64,000 nt of DNA from Anastatus disparis (GCA_017163975.1 JAFFSR010000221.1:4836001-4900000), one strand, 5' to 3'; shown: positions 40,063 through 52,570, counted from the first letter of the stretch. Translations and numbers: made by a program. Notes: generated by a model from the letters alone, not told the origin.

Positions 40063-40425
40063 TCTGGACTTGGTTTGTGTGACGATCGCTTGGGCGTGCT
40101 GACCACATGACAATATGAGCGGGAGGTGTGGCAGATATGGTGTAGGTATCCAGATACAAGGATGCCTAATAACGAATCTGCTATATACACCGACCCATTC
40201 CGGAGAGAGTTTTCCCAGGTTTTATCCCATTAGGTTTGCCTATGGGTTTTCCCCTCTCCACGGGCATTACCCCGGGCGAATGCGGAATCGAACGGGGTAA
40301 AATGGGACGGGTAAAAAAAAAAATAAAATTGGAAGTATAAATAAAGGTGTGGGGAATATGTTAATATCGTAAAGATGAACATGGAAGCCACCAAATTAAA
40401 AAAAAAAAAAATTTAGTAAAACTGA
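39914..40425 (+). mobile_element. SINE with 5S-rRNA-like promoter, inserted at a stop codon
   Basis: Body 39927-40412, flanked by identical 13-base duplications TTAGTAAAACTGA (39914-39926 and 40413-40425). Near 39975-40015 the sequence AAGTTAAGCAGC, then GGTTAGTACTTGGATTGGT, closely follows the box A to box C internal promoter of 5S rRNA, the mark of SINE3-type elements. The preceding GGCCGAGTGGTTCGGCGC also recalls a tRNA A box. A perfect 12-base dyad GCGTTCCTTGGA/TCCAAGGAACGC lies near 40023-40050. The 3' part has two A tracts (about 40312-40322 and 40399-40411). Confidence 0.85.
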
Positions 40426-42048
40426 ATAAATGTAATTTTATTAATTATTTGTAAACATTGAATATATACTGTTGTAAATGATAATATTATACTATATTAA
40501 AAATTTTTATTTTTGCAAGATAATCTTTTTTTTTATCTTTTATTTATAGTTATTATTTGATTAATAAAAAGGCATAAAATAATTCAATAAGTAAAATATT
40601 TCTAGCAGCAAAACAAAAGGATCAATAAAAAAAAAACTACACGAATTCATCCCAGACCTTTATTCTAAAATCTATCAGAAATCAAATAGATAAATATGGA
40701 TAAGGCCATTTACTCGTAGCGGATATTCGCTAAACGAAAATAGATTTTTTAGAATAAATGAGTACGTCATGTTCAATAATTTAAAATTCATAAAATTACA
40801 ATAAATATATTCGTTTATTATTCAATTAACTTTCTTATCATTTGTCGTAAAGATTTTTAAGTAGATTCAAAATGTATCCAAGAGAGACACATTTGAGGTT
40901 CACATTTTTTTCTATTTAACTTGTATTGGTAATGAAGTAATAGTCGATCTAAAGTAACAATTCTTTGATAAAAAAAAAACTCGAAATACAGAATAACGCA
41001 CATTTTATATGTATAGAAAAATTTCAATTACTTTTTGGTAAACTTTTTGTTAATTTTTATATGTATTTCATTCTCACTTTAAAACTTTAAAAATATATTT
41101 TAGAAAATCAAAAATATAATTAAGTCTGATTTAAAAATTCGATTTTGAGTCTGATATTTTAAATTTATACATAAAATATTATTCTGTAAGATGTTAAATC
41201 TAATATTAATTTTAATCTTTCTAAAAAAAATTCTTTAAATCTATACCGTGCAACTTACGAAAAAGTCGTTAACTCAGATTTTCCACTTACCCGTGAATTA
41301 AAAAATCCTGGCATATTCGCCCGATAAAACAGTTGTCCAGCTACGTATGTCCACTGTAAATTCTATTACGTTTCACGTATTTTCTTAAACAATAAATTAA
41401 AATCGCGTGTACTTTTATCACACCCAGCATCCGAAACCTGTGTTACGAACTTGCTGCCATCAATAAAAGTGATAACTTGGCGATAAATTTGAAATTAAAA
41501 TTGATAATTTTAAGAATGATCATATGTAATATGCTTTGAACAGAATTCATATTTCATTCAAAATTTTTAGTGGATTCAATTTTTATATAATTTAATCAGT
41601 TTTAACGAAGAGAAAAATTATTATTTGTTGAAGTTTATACTTGGTATTAAAAATATTTTTTAAAGAAAATTTTAAATTATTATATTATGAAAATTTCTTT
41701 TCTAAATTTTTTTACGTATACTGTTTAAACATTTCATAAAACAGCTTATATACTTTTAGATATTTGAAAGGTGTGGATGGTGCAAGGAAGTCATTTTTCT
41801 ATTGCTGAGAGTCATGTTTATAATAATAATTATTATTAAAGCGCAAATTATGATAAAAAGATTATTTATTCAATCGAAACACATGACTCATATATGATTA
41901 TTAATTCAGTAATCATAAATAAATTTCTATTTATTTGAATTTATCGGCAAAATATATTAACAATGTTGCCATTTCGTGTGCTAATAGTTGGTGATGAAAA
42001 ATTCTGAACGCGCTTTGATTGGCTGATTCTTATATTCGACACAAGCGT
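40426..42048. other. AT-rich intergenic region 3' of the ankyrin gene
   Basis: No coding exon, RNA gene or clear repeat is recognised. The first part is the likely ancestral 3' UTR of the ankyrin gene, now displaced by the SINE. Confidence 0.45.
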
Positions 42049-42604
42049 CCCTGTTGAAAATATATACGTATTTTAGATACGTATCTCAGATACGTAACAT
42101 AATACGTATTATAATACGTAACAAAGCGTTCGAATTTGTTACGTATTATGAGATACGTATTTGATATTGATATGTAGTTTAAATAAATATTCCAAGGGAG
42201 TGAGAAATTACGTATTTCATACCAGAAATACGTAATTATTCGCTTAATATACGTAACAAAGATACGTATTTTTTCACATGATACGTATCTCTGAAGCCGA
42301 ATTCGTATCAACAATACGTATTTATTTTTAATACGTATTTTGTGGTAAAACTACGTATTGTTGATACGAATTCGGCCTCAGAGATACGTATCTTTGTTAC
42401 GTATATTAAGCGAATAATTACGTATTTCTGGTATGAAATACGTAATTTCTCACTCTCTTGGAATATATATTTAAACTACATATCAATATCAAATACGTAT
42501 CTCATAATACGTAACAAATTCGAACGCTTTGTTACGTATTATAATACGTATTATGTTACGTATCTGAGATACGTATCTAAAATACGTATTTATTTTCAAC
42601 AGGG
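42049..42604. mobile_element. 556-bp near-palindromic hairpin dense in TACGTA
   Basis: Termini CCCTGTTGAAAATA (42049-42062) and the exact complement ending at 42604. The arms, about 42049-42317 and 42352-42604, match almost throughout, so the segment can fold into one long hairpin. The left arm has about 20 extra bases near 42270. TACGTA or TACGTATT recurs more than twenty times. Open frames on both strands here are by-products of the palindrome. It is probably a fold-back MITE. The target duplication is unresolved. Confidence 0.85.
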
Positions 42605-43500
42605 GTCTGATTGGTTCAAGCATGGTATCAAGCGCGAGAATTTTTAATGGATTTGAATAAACGCGCGATCGATATGATGGTTGAATAAAAAGACTAAGTT
42701 ATTATCAGAATTTTTAAATAAATCATTACAGTAACATTATTGAACGAAAACTACCTTCTCCAATAAAGGATTTTCTAAATAAATCTTATAGAACTCATGA
42801 CTCATTGTGACTGCGATTAAGTTACTTAAAACTCTTCTAGTAGTTGATCTTATTATTTATTACTTATATTTTTACTTTCTCAAGATGTTCTTATAATATA
42901 TGATTTGTAATATCTTTTGAGTGCCCAGGTTTAATATAAATCCGATTTTATAATTAAGTTATCACAGTAAATCACTAATGAAATCATGTTATTTTGACTG
43001 TTCTAAAATAGAAAGTGTAAAAAGTAAGCGCGATAAAAAATTTTCAAAACTGATCCACATTTGATACTACTCTAACCTTACTTTCCTTCAGAATCATATA
43101 ACTTCTAAATTAAATGCTAGTATGTTATAATGAAATTTTATTCAATAAATATTTTATATTTTAAATAAAATCAATTTTATTTGATATTCTCATCGTGATC
43201 TAAAATTCCGAGTGTAATATTTCTTACTTTTTTTTCAGCCGTCTTCGAAATTTGCACCTTTTAAAATTATAACGCAGAATAATCGCGCGTTAAGTTCAAA
43301 TTCATCACGATTTTTCGCATTTCGTTTTTTAAATACCATTTTTGTAAACCATATGCGCTACCCTATAACACAAATCTTATTTCCATCTTAAACGAAAATA
43401 TATGCATATACGCATATACAGATATATAATCATCAACTATTGTAAGTAAAAAATTTCTCTTATACAGTCGATTATGGTGAACGTTAGTGCGTTGATGATT
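42605..43500. other. AT-rich intergenic region
   Basis: Nothing recognisable as coding or repetitive. It leads into the low-complexity leader region of Hairless. Confidence 0.4.
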
Positions 43501-44468
43501 ATCAGAAAGTCACAGCAAGACTCTATACCGTGACAATTTTCATCGCGTGAGTTGCGCCGCCTCTCGCACTCTTATATGGGGAAACACATATACATTCTAA
43601 AGAAAGAAAAGTAGAAAGAATTAAAAAAAAATTTAAAAAATGAGAAAAAAATAAAAGATGAGAAAGAGAGAGAGAATGAATCGGAGCAAAAGCAAAAGAG
43701 ATGAGAAAGACAGGGAAAGAGAGAAAGTAACGAGAGCGCAACGAACGTACTGTTCTCCGCGCAAGAAGAGATAGAGCGAGACAGTTTAAAACTGAACATT
43801 CTCTCTTTAAAAGTTATATGAATATATATATATATATATGGTGTGTATACATATTACGTGCCTAAAAGACAGAGTATACGCGTGTACATAGTTAAAAAGA
43901 AAGAGATAGATAGTGTCGTATGCATCCATGCATATAAGAAAGCCTTTTCCGTCTCGCTCGTGCTCCTTTAATAGCTAGCCCTTGCCTGCCGTGAAGTTCA
44001 TATTTATTTGGAAACGTGCACGCGTACTATTTTTTTTTTATTGTATATATGTAGGTATATGTATACTAAGCTTGTGTATGAATGTATGTATTCATTACTT
44101 ATATATAGAAGGATCCGAAAAAGAGCAACGGAGCACAACGAGCTAGTGGAAAAAAGGAGAAAGATAGAGAAGCAGAAAGGAAGACCGAAAGAAGAAGAAA
44201 CGGTGGCACGGCAACGCGCGGCCGCAACATCAGCAGCAACACCAGAACATTTCTGTATTCGAGGAAGACAGAGAGTGAAAGAGAAAAAGAAAGAGTGAGA
44301 AAACGAAGGCAGCAAATGTATATGTATACGAGTGCAACAGTACCACATACGTATACCTAAGTATTTGTATATACGACGTGCCTGCCTGAGGAAGAGAGAG
44401 ATAGAAACGAAGTTGGAAAAAAAAGAAACGGACACACGAAACGGCTGAAGGCGTAAAGCGGCCGCAAA

Positions 44469-44469
<1 letters not shown>

Positions 44470-44504
<35 letters not shown>
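44470..44504. repeat. (TA)n microsatellite
   Basis: About 17 uninterrupted AT dinucleotides inside the purine-rich leader region. Confidence 0.9.
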
Positions 44505-44507
<3 letters not shown>

Positions 44508-45549
44508 GAACCAGCAGCCACAGCAGCAGGCAGGCATAGGCAGGCCATCGGACCCATATTTACAGACAGAGACAGATAGATTAGAAAGAAATATTAAAAA
44601 GGGAGAAAGAAAGTAAGAGAGAGAGAGAGCAAGACTGAAAACAAGAGGTGTGTGCCTGCTGCATCGCATGTAGAGGCTATAAGCAAGAGAAAGAGAGAAG
44701 GAGAGAAAAAGAGTGAGAAAGCAAGCGGTGAAGTGGAAAAAAAAGAAGGAAAAACGCGCGGCGCCCACGTAAAGAAACGGAAGCACCCGGATTACCCAGA
44801 CTCACACATAAACGCGCGAGAGCGCGCGGCTGTATGTATCGTTACATACTTACGTATAGATACATATATATAGATACGTTATATACACGCATTTATATCC
44901 TGAGCCAAAAAGGACGTACATAATATACGAACGTTGTACTGAGTCCCGGACCAGCAACACCAGCAGTACATCATTATAGTTACGAATTTGGCTAAGTTAA
45001 GTTGATGCTCTCGCGTGCGCGCGTGCTGCTGGTGTTTTCTTCGTCTTCTTCAGAACCCGCTAAGAATAGGACCAAAAGAAAATACGGTGTATAGTGCAAG
45101 TTTCATATATATATACACACACATATATGTATATAAATACGTATACATATATCTATATATGTATGTGCGTACGTGAATGCGTGCACCAAGTTGTTACAGA
45201 GTGAACGACGACGAGGACGACGTTGAGTCTTCGATATACATAAAAATACAGTGTGTAGTAGCGAGAGAGTTAAGAGAGCAACGAGAGAGGAGAGGAGAGA
45301 GAGAAAAGACGTGAGTGAGTGAAAAGTGGTGAGCAAGAGTAAAGTATATACAAAGCTCCAAAAGAGCGAAGAATTTCCCGTTTTTTTTTTTCAATCTTCT
45401 TTCCCTGTAAGGGCGGCACATCGTCTCCTCCATGTACATATCTTACACAAACGCACGCGAGTTCTAAAGTCTCTCTTTTTCTCTCCTCTCGTTCTCTCGC
45501 TCTCTTTTACATTATAATATATATTCCAAAGTTTCTCGGGACGTAAAAT

Positions 45550-45600
45550 AAGAGAGAGAAAAAAAGAGAGAGAAAGAGAGAGAGAGAGAGTGTGTGTGTT
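45550..45600. repeat. (GA)n-(GT)n microsatellite
   Basis: AGAGAG tract with short A interruptions passing directly into TGTGTGTG. Confidence 0.9.
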
Positions 45601-46379
45601 TATGTATATGTATGTGCGTATATATGTGTTGAAGAAGAGAGAGAAAAAGGAAGAAGAGAAGAGAGAGGAATACACATCGTCGGCGGACCGCGCGCGGTTT
45701 GTGTGTATACATATATAGTAAGTCTTATATACGTGCATATAAATGTATGTGTACACACGAGAGGATGATGATGCTGCTGCTGCTCTCTTCTCGTCGGGCG
45801 CATGAAGGTCATATAAACGTTGCTGCTGCTGCTGCGGTTGCTGTTGTTCCTGCTAATATTGCAGGTAATGGAAGTTGTCATTGCTCGTTTAACGACTTCT
45901 TCCTTGGTGCATCGATGCAGCAACTGCTCCATTGAAGCCAGCAAGGAGAGAAAAGTAATATATTGGTGTGCGTAAGAGTAACGTAAAAAAGATAGAGAGA
46001 AGAGACAGATTAAGACACATGTGTTGTTCATTAACTATATTACAAATAGTCTCCACCTGCGATGTTTAAGTACGTTGACATCTCGGCTGCTTGGCAATCG
46101 AAACAGTGCCAGTGATACAAGTTGTAACGGCATCGTGGCTAAAGACGAATCTGCACGTGATATGTACCTTCGTCTTGTACAGGGAGAGCATTGAACGCGA
46201 TAGAAAGAGAGAGAGAGAGAGAAAGAGTGCGAGAGCTTTGCGTGGGTGCAGCTGCTCGTTTTTGAGACGCTTTAACAAGGAGAAGAAGAAGAAAGAATAA
46301 GAGACCTGTGTGGTTATCCTGGTGCAAATTGTTGCATAGAGACTTAAGTGCACATGACAGAGGTTATTGTTGCCAGCGT

Positions 46380-48193
46380 ACTAGACTGTTATAGTTCCTT
46401 ATCAAGTCAGAGGACTTTAAAAATTAGAGGTTGTCGATCAAGAATCAGGCATGGGTGGTTAAGGTATTTAATGCTTTTATTTTTTATTCTAAATAAGTGG
46501 GTTTTTAAATGGATACAGATTAGAATCATATTAACAAAATATACTTTATATGCTAATGAATTCAAATTTTATTTGGAAAATTTTTAAATCTAAAATGTTT
46601 GAAGTAAATTATATCACTTTAACACTTCTGATTAGTTATTGCTTATTATATATTATCAACTGGGCTTACAGTCTTATATTAAACAATAGAAAGCTAAATT
46701 TTAAAATAAAAATAAAAATTTTCTGGTGTATTATATCAATTAACGCACACAAATCATAAAATAACATTGTGTTATATAAAAACTACATAAAATGTCAATC
46801 GCTCTTCAGTTAAAAGGATAGAAGTGACTTATATAAAATTTTGTTTGAGAATATGAACTGAATACTGTTTATCTAATTAAAATATATTTCTTGCTATCAG
46901 AATCTTATTTAAATATAGATACATATTTTTTATTTATCTATTATACAAATAGAAGATGAAAATAATTATTAATCATAAAATAATAAAATAGTAAAAATTT
47001 TTTGCAAAAAAATATGGAAATAAAATTGAAAAATCAATTGTTATTATTGATTAAATAAAACATTATTATTGTTTTAAAACAAAAACATGAAAAGAAATGA
47101 TAAATATAAAGACAAAAGATTAGTTACTAAAAGTTTACCGATTTAGAAGAATCATTTCTATTAGGAAAATAGTATTAACTAATGCAATATTCTAATCTCT
47201 ATGTAGTTGATACTATTAGTTTGGGCTTGAATAATTTAATTTTAATGTATGATTATCGTGGATATAATAAATTTTAATTATAATAAAAATTAAATTTTAA
47301 TGGATTTACTTATTTTATTATGTATATATTTATAAAATTACAATTTAAAAATGTACTAACTAAAATTATGTTTTACAATTTATTAATAATCATCAATATT
47401 TTTATTTTTAATAAATATTATTAAATTCAATTAGGAATATTAAAAAATAATCAAACATATGTGAAAAGCTTATACGATTTCTATTTAATATATATTGTCA
47501 ATTATTCATAAATTATTTTTTATTAAGAGGAATAAAAAAATAATTTTAAAATGACGTATACATCTATCATAAACATTAATTTACAACCATAAAAAAGTTT
47601 CAATTTAGAATTTAATAAAAATTAAAAAACATGAAATTATGATAAAAAAGAAAAATTAGCTGCATAAGAATAAAATTAATAATGAGAGTATAAGTATTGC
47701 ATAAGTATTGTAATGATTCGTGGGTTTAAATTAAATAACATTTTTGAAATTTAATATTTAACTAAACACAAGCATTGAATTACAATAAATTATATTAAAA
47801 ATAGTTCGTTCTCAGTTACCATGAAAATATCTTTGAATTTATGGACTGTAAGTAAAAAATTTTTTGCATTTTTAAAATCTCTATAAAAAAAGTAGATTAT
47901 GAAAATATTTTATTTAATCTTTAAGTATTGTTGAAAAAAAAATTCTTCAATGGTCTTAAAAAAAATTAACTAAAAAATGTTTAAAATTATGAAAAATATG
48001 TATAAATACCTGTTTAATGTTTACAAAAATGTTTTAATAAAAATGAATTTAGATTACACTATAGCAGTACACTATAGTAGCATATCAAATACAACTTTTT
48101 GAAATAATTTTTAAATACCTCGCGTAAGTTTCAATGTAATAAAGTTTATTTAAAATAATATAATTAATTTTTTGAAACCTTACCATCTTTCAG
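46380..48193 (+). other. Probable Hairless 5' intron
   Basis: AT-rich sequence between the GA-rich leader and the acceptor at 48192-48193 (TTTCAG). No exon or repeat is recognised. Confidence 0.4.
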
Positions 48194-48208
48194 GTTAAAA
48201 GGCAGAGA

Positions 48209-48277
48209 ATGGCTCGCGACAAGGTAACAGCATGCGCGAGAAGTCCTCGGAATGTCATACCAACACGAGTCACGTGA
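48209..48277 (+). promoter_or_regulatory. Upstream reading frame overlapping the Hairless start
   Basis: An ATG at 48209, just after the acceptor, opens a 22-codon frame in a different phase. It runs past the Hairless ATG at 48232 and stops at 48275-48277. If the exon begins at 48194, ribosomes must leak past it or reinitiate, so it may lower Hairless translation (inference). Confidence 0.5.
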
Positions 48278-51200
48278 GGGCCATGGCAGAGATGTGCTCT
48301 CGCGAGCCGGTACCGGCCGTGCTCCAGCAGCACCATCATCCAGCTCTTGCCAAAGCCAATGGCAAAAATTCGCCTAGTCCTCAACAACAACAGCAGCAAG
48401 CACAACAATCGCGTGCTAATAGTCTTGCGCCTTCAACTCCTGAACCTCGGTTACTTAGTCACGAGGATGATTTATCAGCTAGTAGTGGTGGTGGTACCAA
48501 TGCTGGCAATGGAAATAATAATTTACCGACACCAGGCGGTCGATTAAAATTTTTTAAGGATGGAAAATTTATCCTGGAATTGTCGCATCGTAGAGATGGT
48601 GAAAGAACTACTTGGTTTCCCGTACCTAAAAAGACTTTTTGGCCGCCTGCGAGCGTTACGCCCAGCAGGCAGGAAAGCTCCGCTTCCCTTAGCGGTTAGT
48701 TTAATATACTTTATTATTTTCTTATTGTATGAAATCATGCTAAGTAATAGAAACGCTACGTATAATGACAGCTTTATATTCATTGTTAGAATGTGAGATT
48801 TTAGTCAACAATAATTTTATAGAAATAAAACTTATTTATAATTTTTGTATTTCAGTGTCTGATGACAATTCATCAATTCAATCGAGCCCGTGGCAACGTG
48901 ATCACTGTTGGAAGCAGAGCAATCCAAGACGTAATATTTCGACTGAATTTAGCTTTTATTATCGCCGTAATCCCAAATCGCGCTTGTCCATCCACCCTAA
49001 ACTGTTGGCTCGTAAGAGACGGCAGCCTCTGGATTTATGTTCCTCTTTAGCGCAGCTACAAGAGTCGTTAGTCACGAGTCATCATAAGTCACAAAAACCG
49101 CAGTTGCAACCACAATTACAGCCGCCACCTCCTCCAGTGGCAGCAGCATCAGCCACGCGTAAGCTTAACGGTATACCCCAAAACAAAAGTCTGAGTATTA
49201 TCATCGACAAACTTGCACGACTTCTTGATCCAAATGTTGTCTCGCCTCGCAAGCGCATATTGCGCGAGTTAGAAAGAGTCAGTTTAGAGGATCAGGCATC
49301 CAAGAGAAGGGCAACGCCACCTCAGCAGCAATCACCAATGAATAACGTCTTGGTAAAATTTTTTATTTTGCTTTATATTTCTTTTTTAATTTTAATGCGA
49401 AAGTACGATAATTAATTGAAACTAATTAATAGTTGTGACTTAAAATCATTTTTATAAAAATTTAAATTTCATTTGATTTTAAATTTTATTAATAATAATT
49501 TTTATTGATTACAAATCATAAAATATTAATGATTTTTTTACAGATTAAAATATAATGAAAAATTCATTCGGTAAAAAATTATTTCGCAAAATGTAAAAAT
49601 TTTAACGAACACTTGCATTTAATGGACATATTAGAAGTTTTGAAATATTCAGATTTATTGAAGATTGTAAATATATTCAAACTTATAATTTTACTTGTTT
49701 GAATAATATTATAAAAAATATTACATATACAATATTTACTAATTGTCTAATTATGTAGCTTTAACTCAAAACAAAAACTTATAACAGAAATTTATTTAGA
49801 ACAACAGAATCTGTAAGAAATTAAACTATTTTATAATCCTTACTGTATAAATATAATTCATCAGCTTAAAACAGTAAGAAATTGAGTTTTTAGTACTTCA
49901 GGTTTACAATATTTACTTGAAACTTTAAATCAAAATATCTGAGAAACATGGAGTATGTAATTAATGCTACATAGATTCTATTGTTTAGTCATCATAAAAT
50001 TTGTTGTTCGATAAAATTAATATTAAAATTTTATTTTAATATTTAACTTTCTTTAATGAATCAGTTTAAAATGTATTATTATCATTTTAAAATGCTTAAA
50101 AAAATATTTTTAATCAAAAAAATTTTTGGTATATTTATAATTAAATTTCAAACATATTCCATATTTTTTATATACTCCACTTTTTTAAAATTTTATTTAA
50201 CGTCGCTGTATTCTTGCTATCATTACAATGCTAATTAGCTACGGAGGTTTCTTAATGTGTTTGTGAACAAAGCACATGTATTGTATACAGTAGTGCTTGT
50301 ATCAATCGGCTATCGAGAGCGAGATTCGAACTCAAGCCCTCGAGATTATGAATCCATCGCTCTACCGACTGAGCCACTGAATCCTCTTATATTTACACTT
50401 ATATTATTATGCATAAATTAAAAATCCAGTTTTCATTGCATTTTACAAATCATCAAACGTGGTTGGTTACATGTTAAAAGCAATTATAGAAAGAATAAAT
50501 TTAAGCTTTCACCTTTCACTGACTTCAAGTATTTCCTGTTAGTGAAGTCCACTTTTAAGCTCTATTCTATTAGAAAATTTGAAGTATAAAAACTTTTAAA
50601 TTCAAAAACTTTTTTATTAAAAAAAAAAAATTATTATTGTGAAAAGCTGTGAAAAAATAAAGTATCATTATATGTCGCTTATTTTGTTATTTTCATATTC
50701 AGAATAATGTATTGCTTGTAAAAAAAAGGAAAAGTATTTGAAACAGAATATTTATAAAAAATAATGGCAAAAATAAATGAAAAAAAAGACATTCAAAAAA
50801 ATTTTAATACTAAAAATGTTTTAGATATTTAGGAATATAAAAGTATTTTAAACATAAATATTTAACGTGAATCTGATTTTAGCGTTTTTTATTATTTTTT
50901 AGCATAATATTAAAAATCTTTATTAGTATTTCAATATATAAACCTCTTATGAAGTTTCAAAAGCTAATAAAAAAAAAGTATTTCAATAATTCTTGGAAAA
51001 AGTTTGTATAATATTCAAAGCTCAAAATGATTAGGATTTTGTATAAAAAAATGCATTAATTTTATATTTAACAACGATATTATATAAATGTTTATCAACA
51101 AAAATATAACAAGCTGAAATATTATGACATCATGCTTATACATTGTAGTATGCAGCTTGTATATCTATTTATTGAAAATCGTGACGTCATACAATTTAAT

Positions 51201-52570
51201 AATAAACATTTGATAAACAACTGTTAATAAACTGTTTTATCTTTGCTAATGAACATTGAATTGTAAAGAGAAAAGACTACGTTATGAATCTAATGATTTT
51301 TTTTATATGAAAATTCTTATTTACAGCATTCAAAAAATTTTAAAATTCTTAATCATTCAAAATTCGAAAATAATTAAAATATTAATATTCTTGAAAGCAT
51401 TTCAATAATTTGAATACTTAATAATCCTACTTCTGTTTTAAATTAAATTAATTTCATAAATTAGTAAACTTACGCATATTCAATATTTTGTCTCAGGAAG
51501 TAATAACATTTAGTTACTTTATGCTTTTTATTATTTAATTTGTAATATGTATAAATTTGAAAATAGATTCATGAGACGCCAGCCCCGGCCTCAAAACAAC
51601 TATCCTCATACAGTATAACCAGTATCCTGGGTGAGGATAAGCCAAGCGCGGAGAGTGAACCAGGCTTTTTGCGTAACTTGCTGAAACCGCAAGATCGTCA
51701 ACAGCAACATCATCATTCGCCTCAACATCAACATTCGCCACAACATCAGCATTCGCCGCAGCATCAACATTCACCTCAACATCATCAACACTCGCCGGTT
51801 TATCACCCACGAACGAGTCGTTTAGATCCAGCAATGACAGCCGCAGCTTATTTGAGCCCAAATGCTGCACCCTCAATTCATCAACCTTTATACGGATTGC
51901 CAATGTTGCCTCCTGCGGCTTACAGAGCGCCACCTTTCTGTTGGATGCATTATTCGCAGCCGGTGCACTATCCACCACCGATGCCACTATATGCAGCACC
52001 ACCTCAACCATCTCATCACACGCCGTCGCCCTCGCCGCCTGCCCACCGCTACAAGGACTATAGGGAGCAAACCCTTACGCCTCCCTCAGGTAAAAATAGA
52101 ACATTTTTTATAAACATTCATAGTGAATATATTTACTAATTTTTTTTTAATTATTTGATTTTTTAAATATTTTATAATAGTACTTTTTGATACCAGTGGG
52201 TTAAATTATAAATACTCGTGCAATGGATATGTACGCGAGTCGACGAAACTGGTCCGAGTGTCATTGCAACCGCACAAGTATTTTTAATTTAACGTATACT
52301 TGTATCGAACAATATTTTAAAAATCGATTAGTTCGTGTTGCATAAATTGCAATTTTACATATGTTGTATCAAAAAAATCATTATTTTCATATAAATGTTG
52401 TTTTTTTAAAGATAATTTGAAAAAGCGTAAGTTACAAGTTATGTATTATAATATACATAAAATCAGAATAAATTTTTCATTTAAAACAATAAATAATAAA
52501 AATATTTAAGATAAAATGTAATCTGTATTTTTCAGATATGCCTCTGAACTTGTCTAAGCATGCGGGTTGA
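48232..52570 (+). CDS. H: Hairless, Su(H)-binding Notch corepressor adaptor
   Basis: Four coding exons: 48232-48694, 48856-49352, 51567-52089 and 52536-52570. Total 1518 bases, 505 aa; Drosophila Hairless is about twice as long. The Su(H)-contact domain begins PGGRLKFFKDGKFILEL (about residue 102), followed by the signature SSIQSSPWQRD (about 165). A Groucho-type motif YSITSILG lies near 335, and the CtBP motif PLNLSKH at 497-503 ends the protein two residues later. Hairless bridges Su(H) to these corepressors and silences Notch targets in the nucleus. Poly-Q and a histidine-rich tandem HSPQHQ repeat are present. The exon-3 acceptor is either 51567 or 51576, both in phase. An in-frame ATG at 48283 in a stronger context is an alternative start. 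The last exon (35 bases) carries the whole CtBP motif. Confidence 0.95.
49353..51566 (+). other. Hairless intron between coding exons 2 and 3
   Basis: 2.2 kb of AT-rich intron containing one antisense SINE family A copy (listed separately). No extra exon was recognised. Confidence 0.6.
50196..50385 (-). mobile_element. tRNA-derived SINE, family A, in Hairless intron
   Basis: Full-length antisense copy: complement of tail TTTAACGTCGCTGTATTCTTGC, body, B box GAGATTCGAACTC and A box CTCTACCGACTGAGCCACTGA. Confidence 0.88.
51712..51797 (+). repeat. 18-base coding tandem repeat in Hairless
   Basis: About four to five units of CATTCGCCTCAACATCAA type encoding HSPQHQ, with synonymous drift between units. 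It lies between the Groucho-type motif and the proline-rich C-terminus. Confidence 0.85.

Larger units (their letters stand above)
43500..46340 (+). promoter_or_regulatory. GA-rich low-complexity region, probable Hairless promoter and 5' leader
   Basis: Composition changes abruptly from AT-rich to purine-rich (long GA and AGAGAG tracts, TA, CA and GCT microsatellites). GC-rich patches and many out-of-frame ATGs occur. It lies 1.9-4.7 kb upstream of the first Hairless coding exon on the same strand. Insect developmental genes often carry such leaders, so promoter and untranslated exon(s) are inferred. The exact start and donor site could not be fixed. Apparent open frames here are low-complexity artefacts. 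Confidence 0.45.

Noticed and set aside
42030..42647. Two about 100-codon open frames on opposite strands with almost identical proteins
   Set aside because: They are mirror products of the palindrome and have no recognisable domain.
43523..46353. Many open frames, including one of 260 codons on the minus strand
   Set aside because: All are low-complexity translations of GA/CT and TA tracts (runs of S, L, F, or R, E, K) without domain signal.
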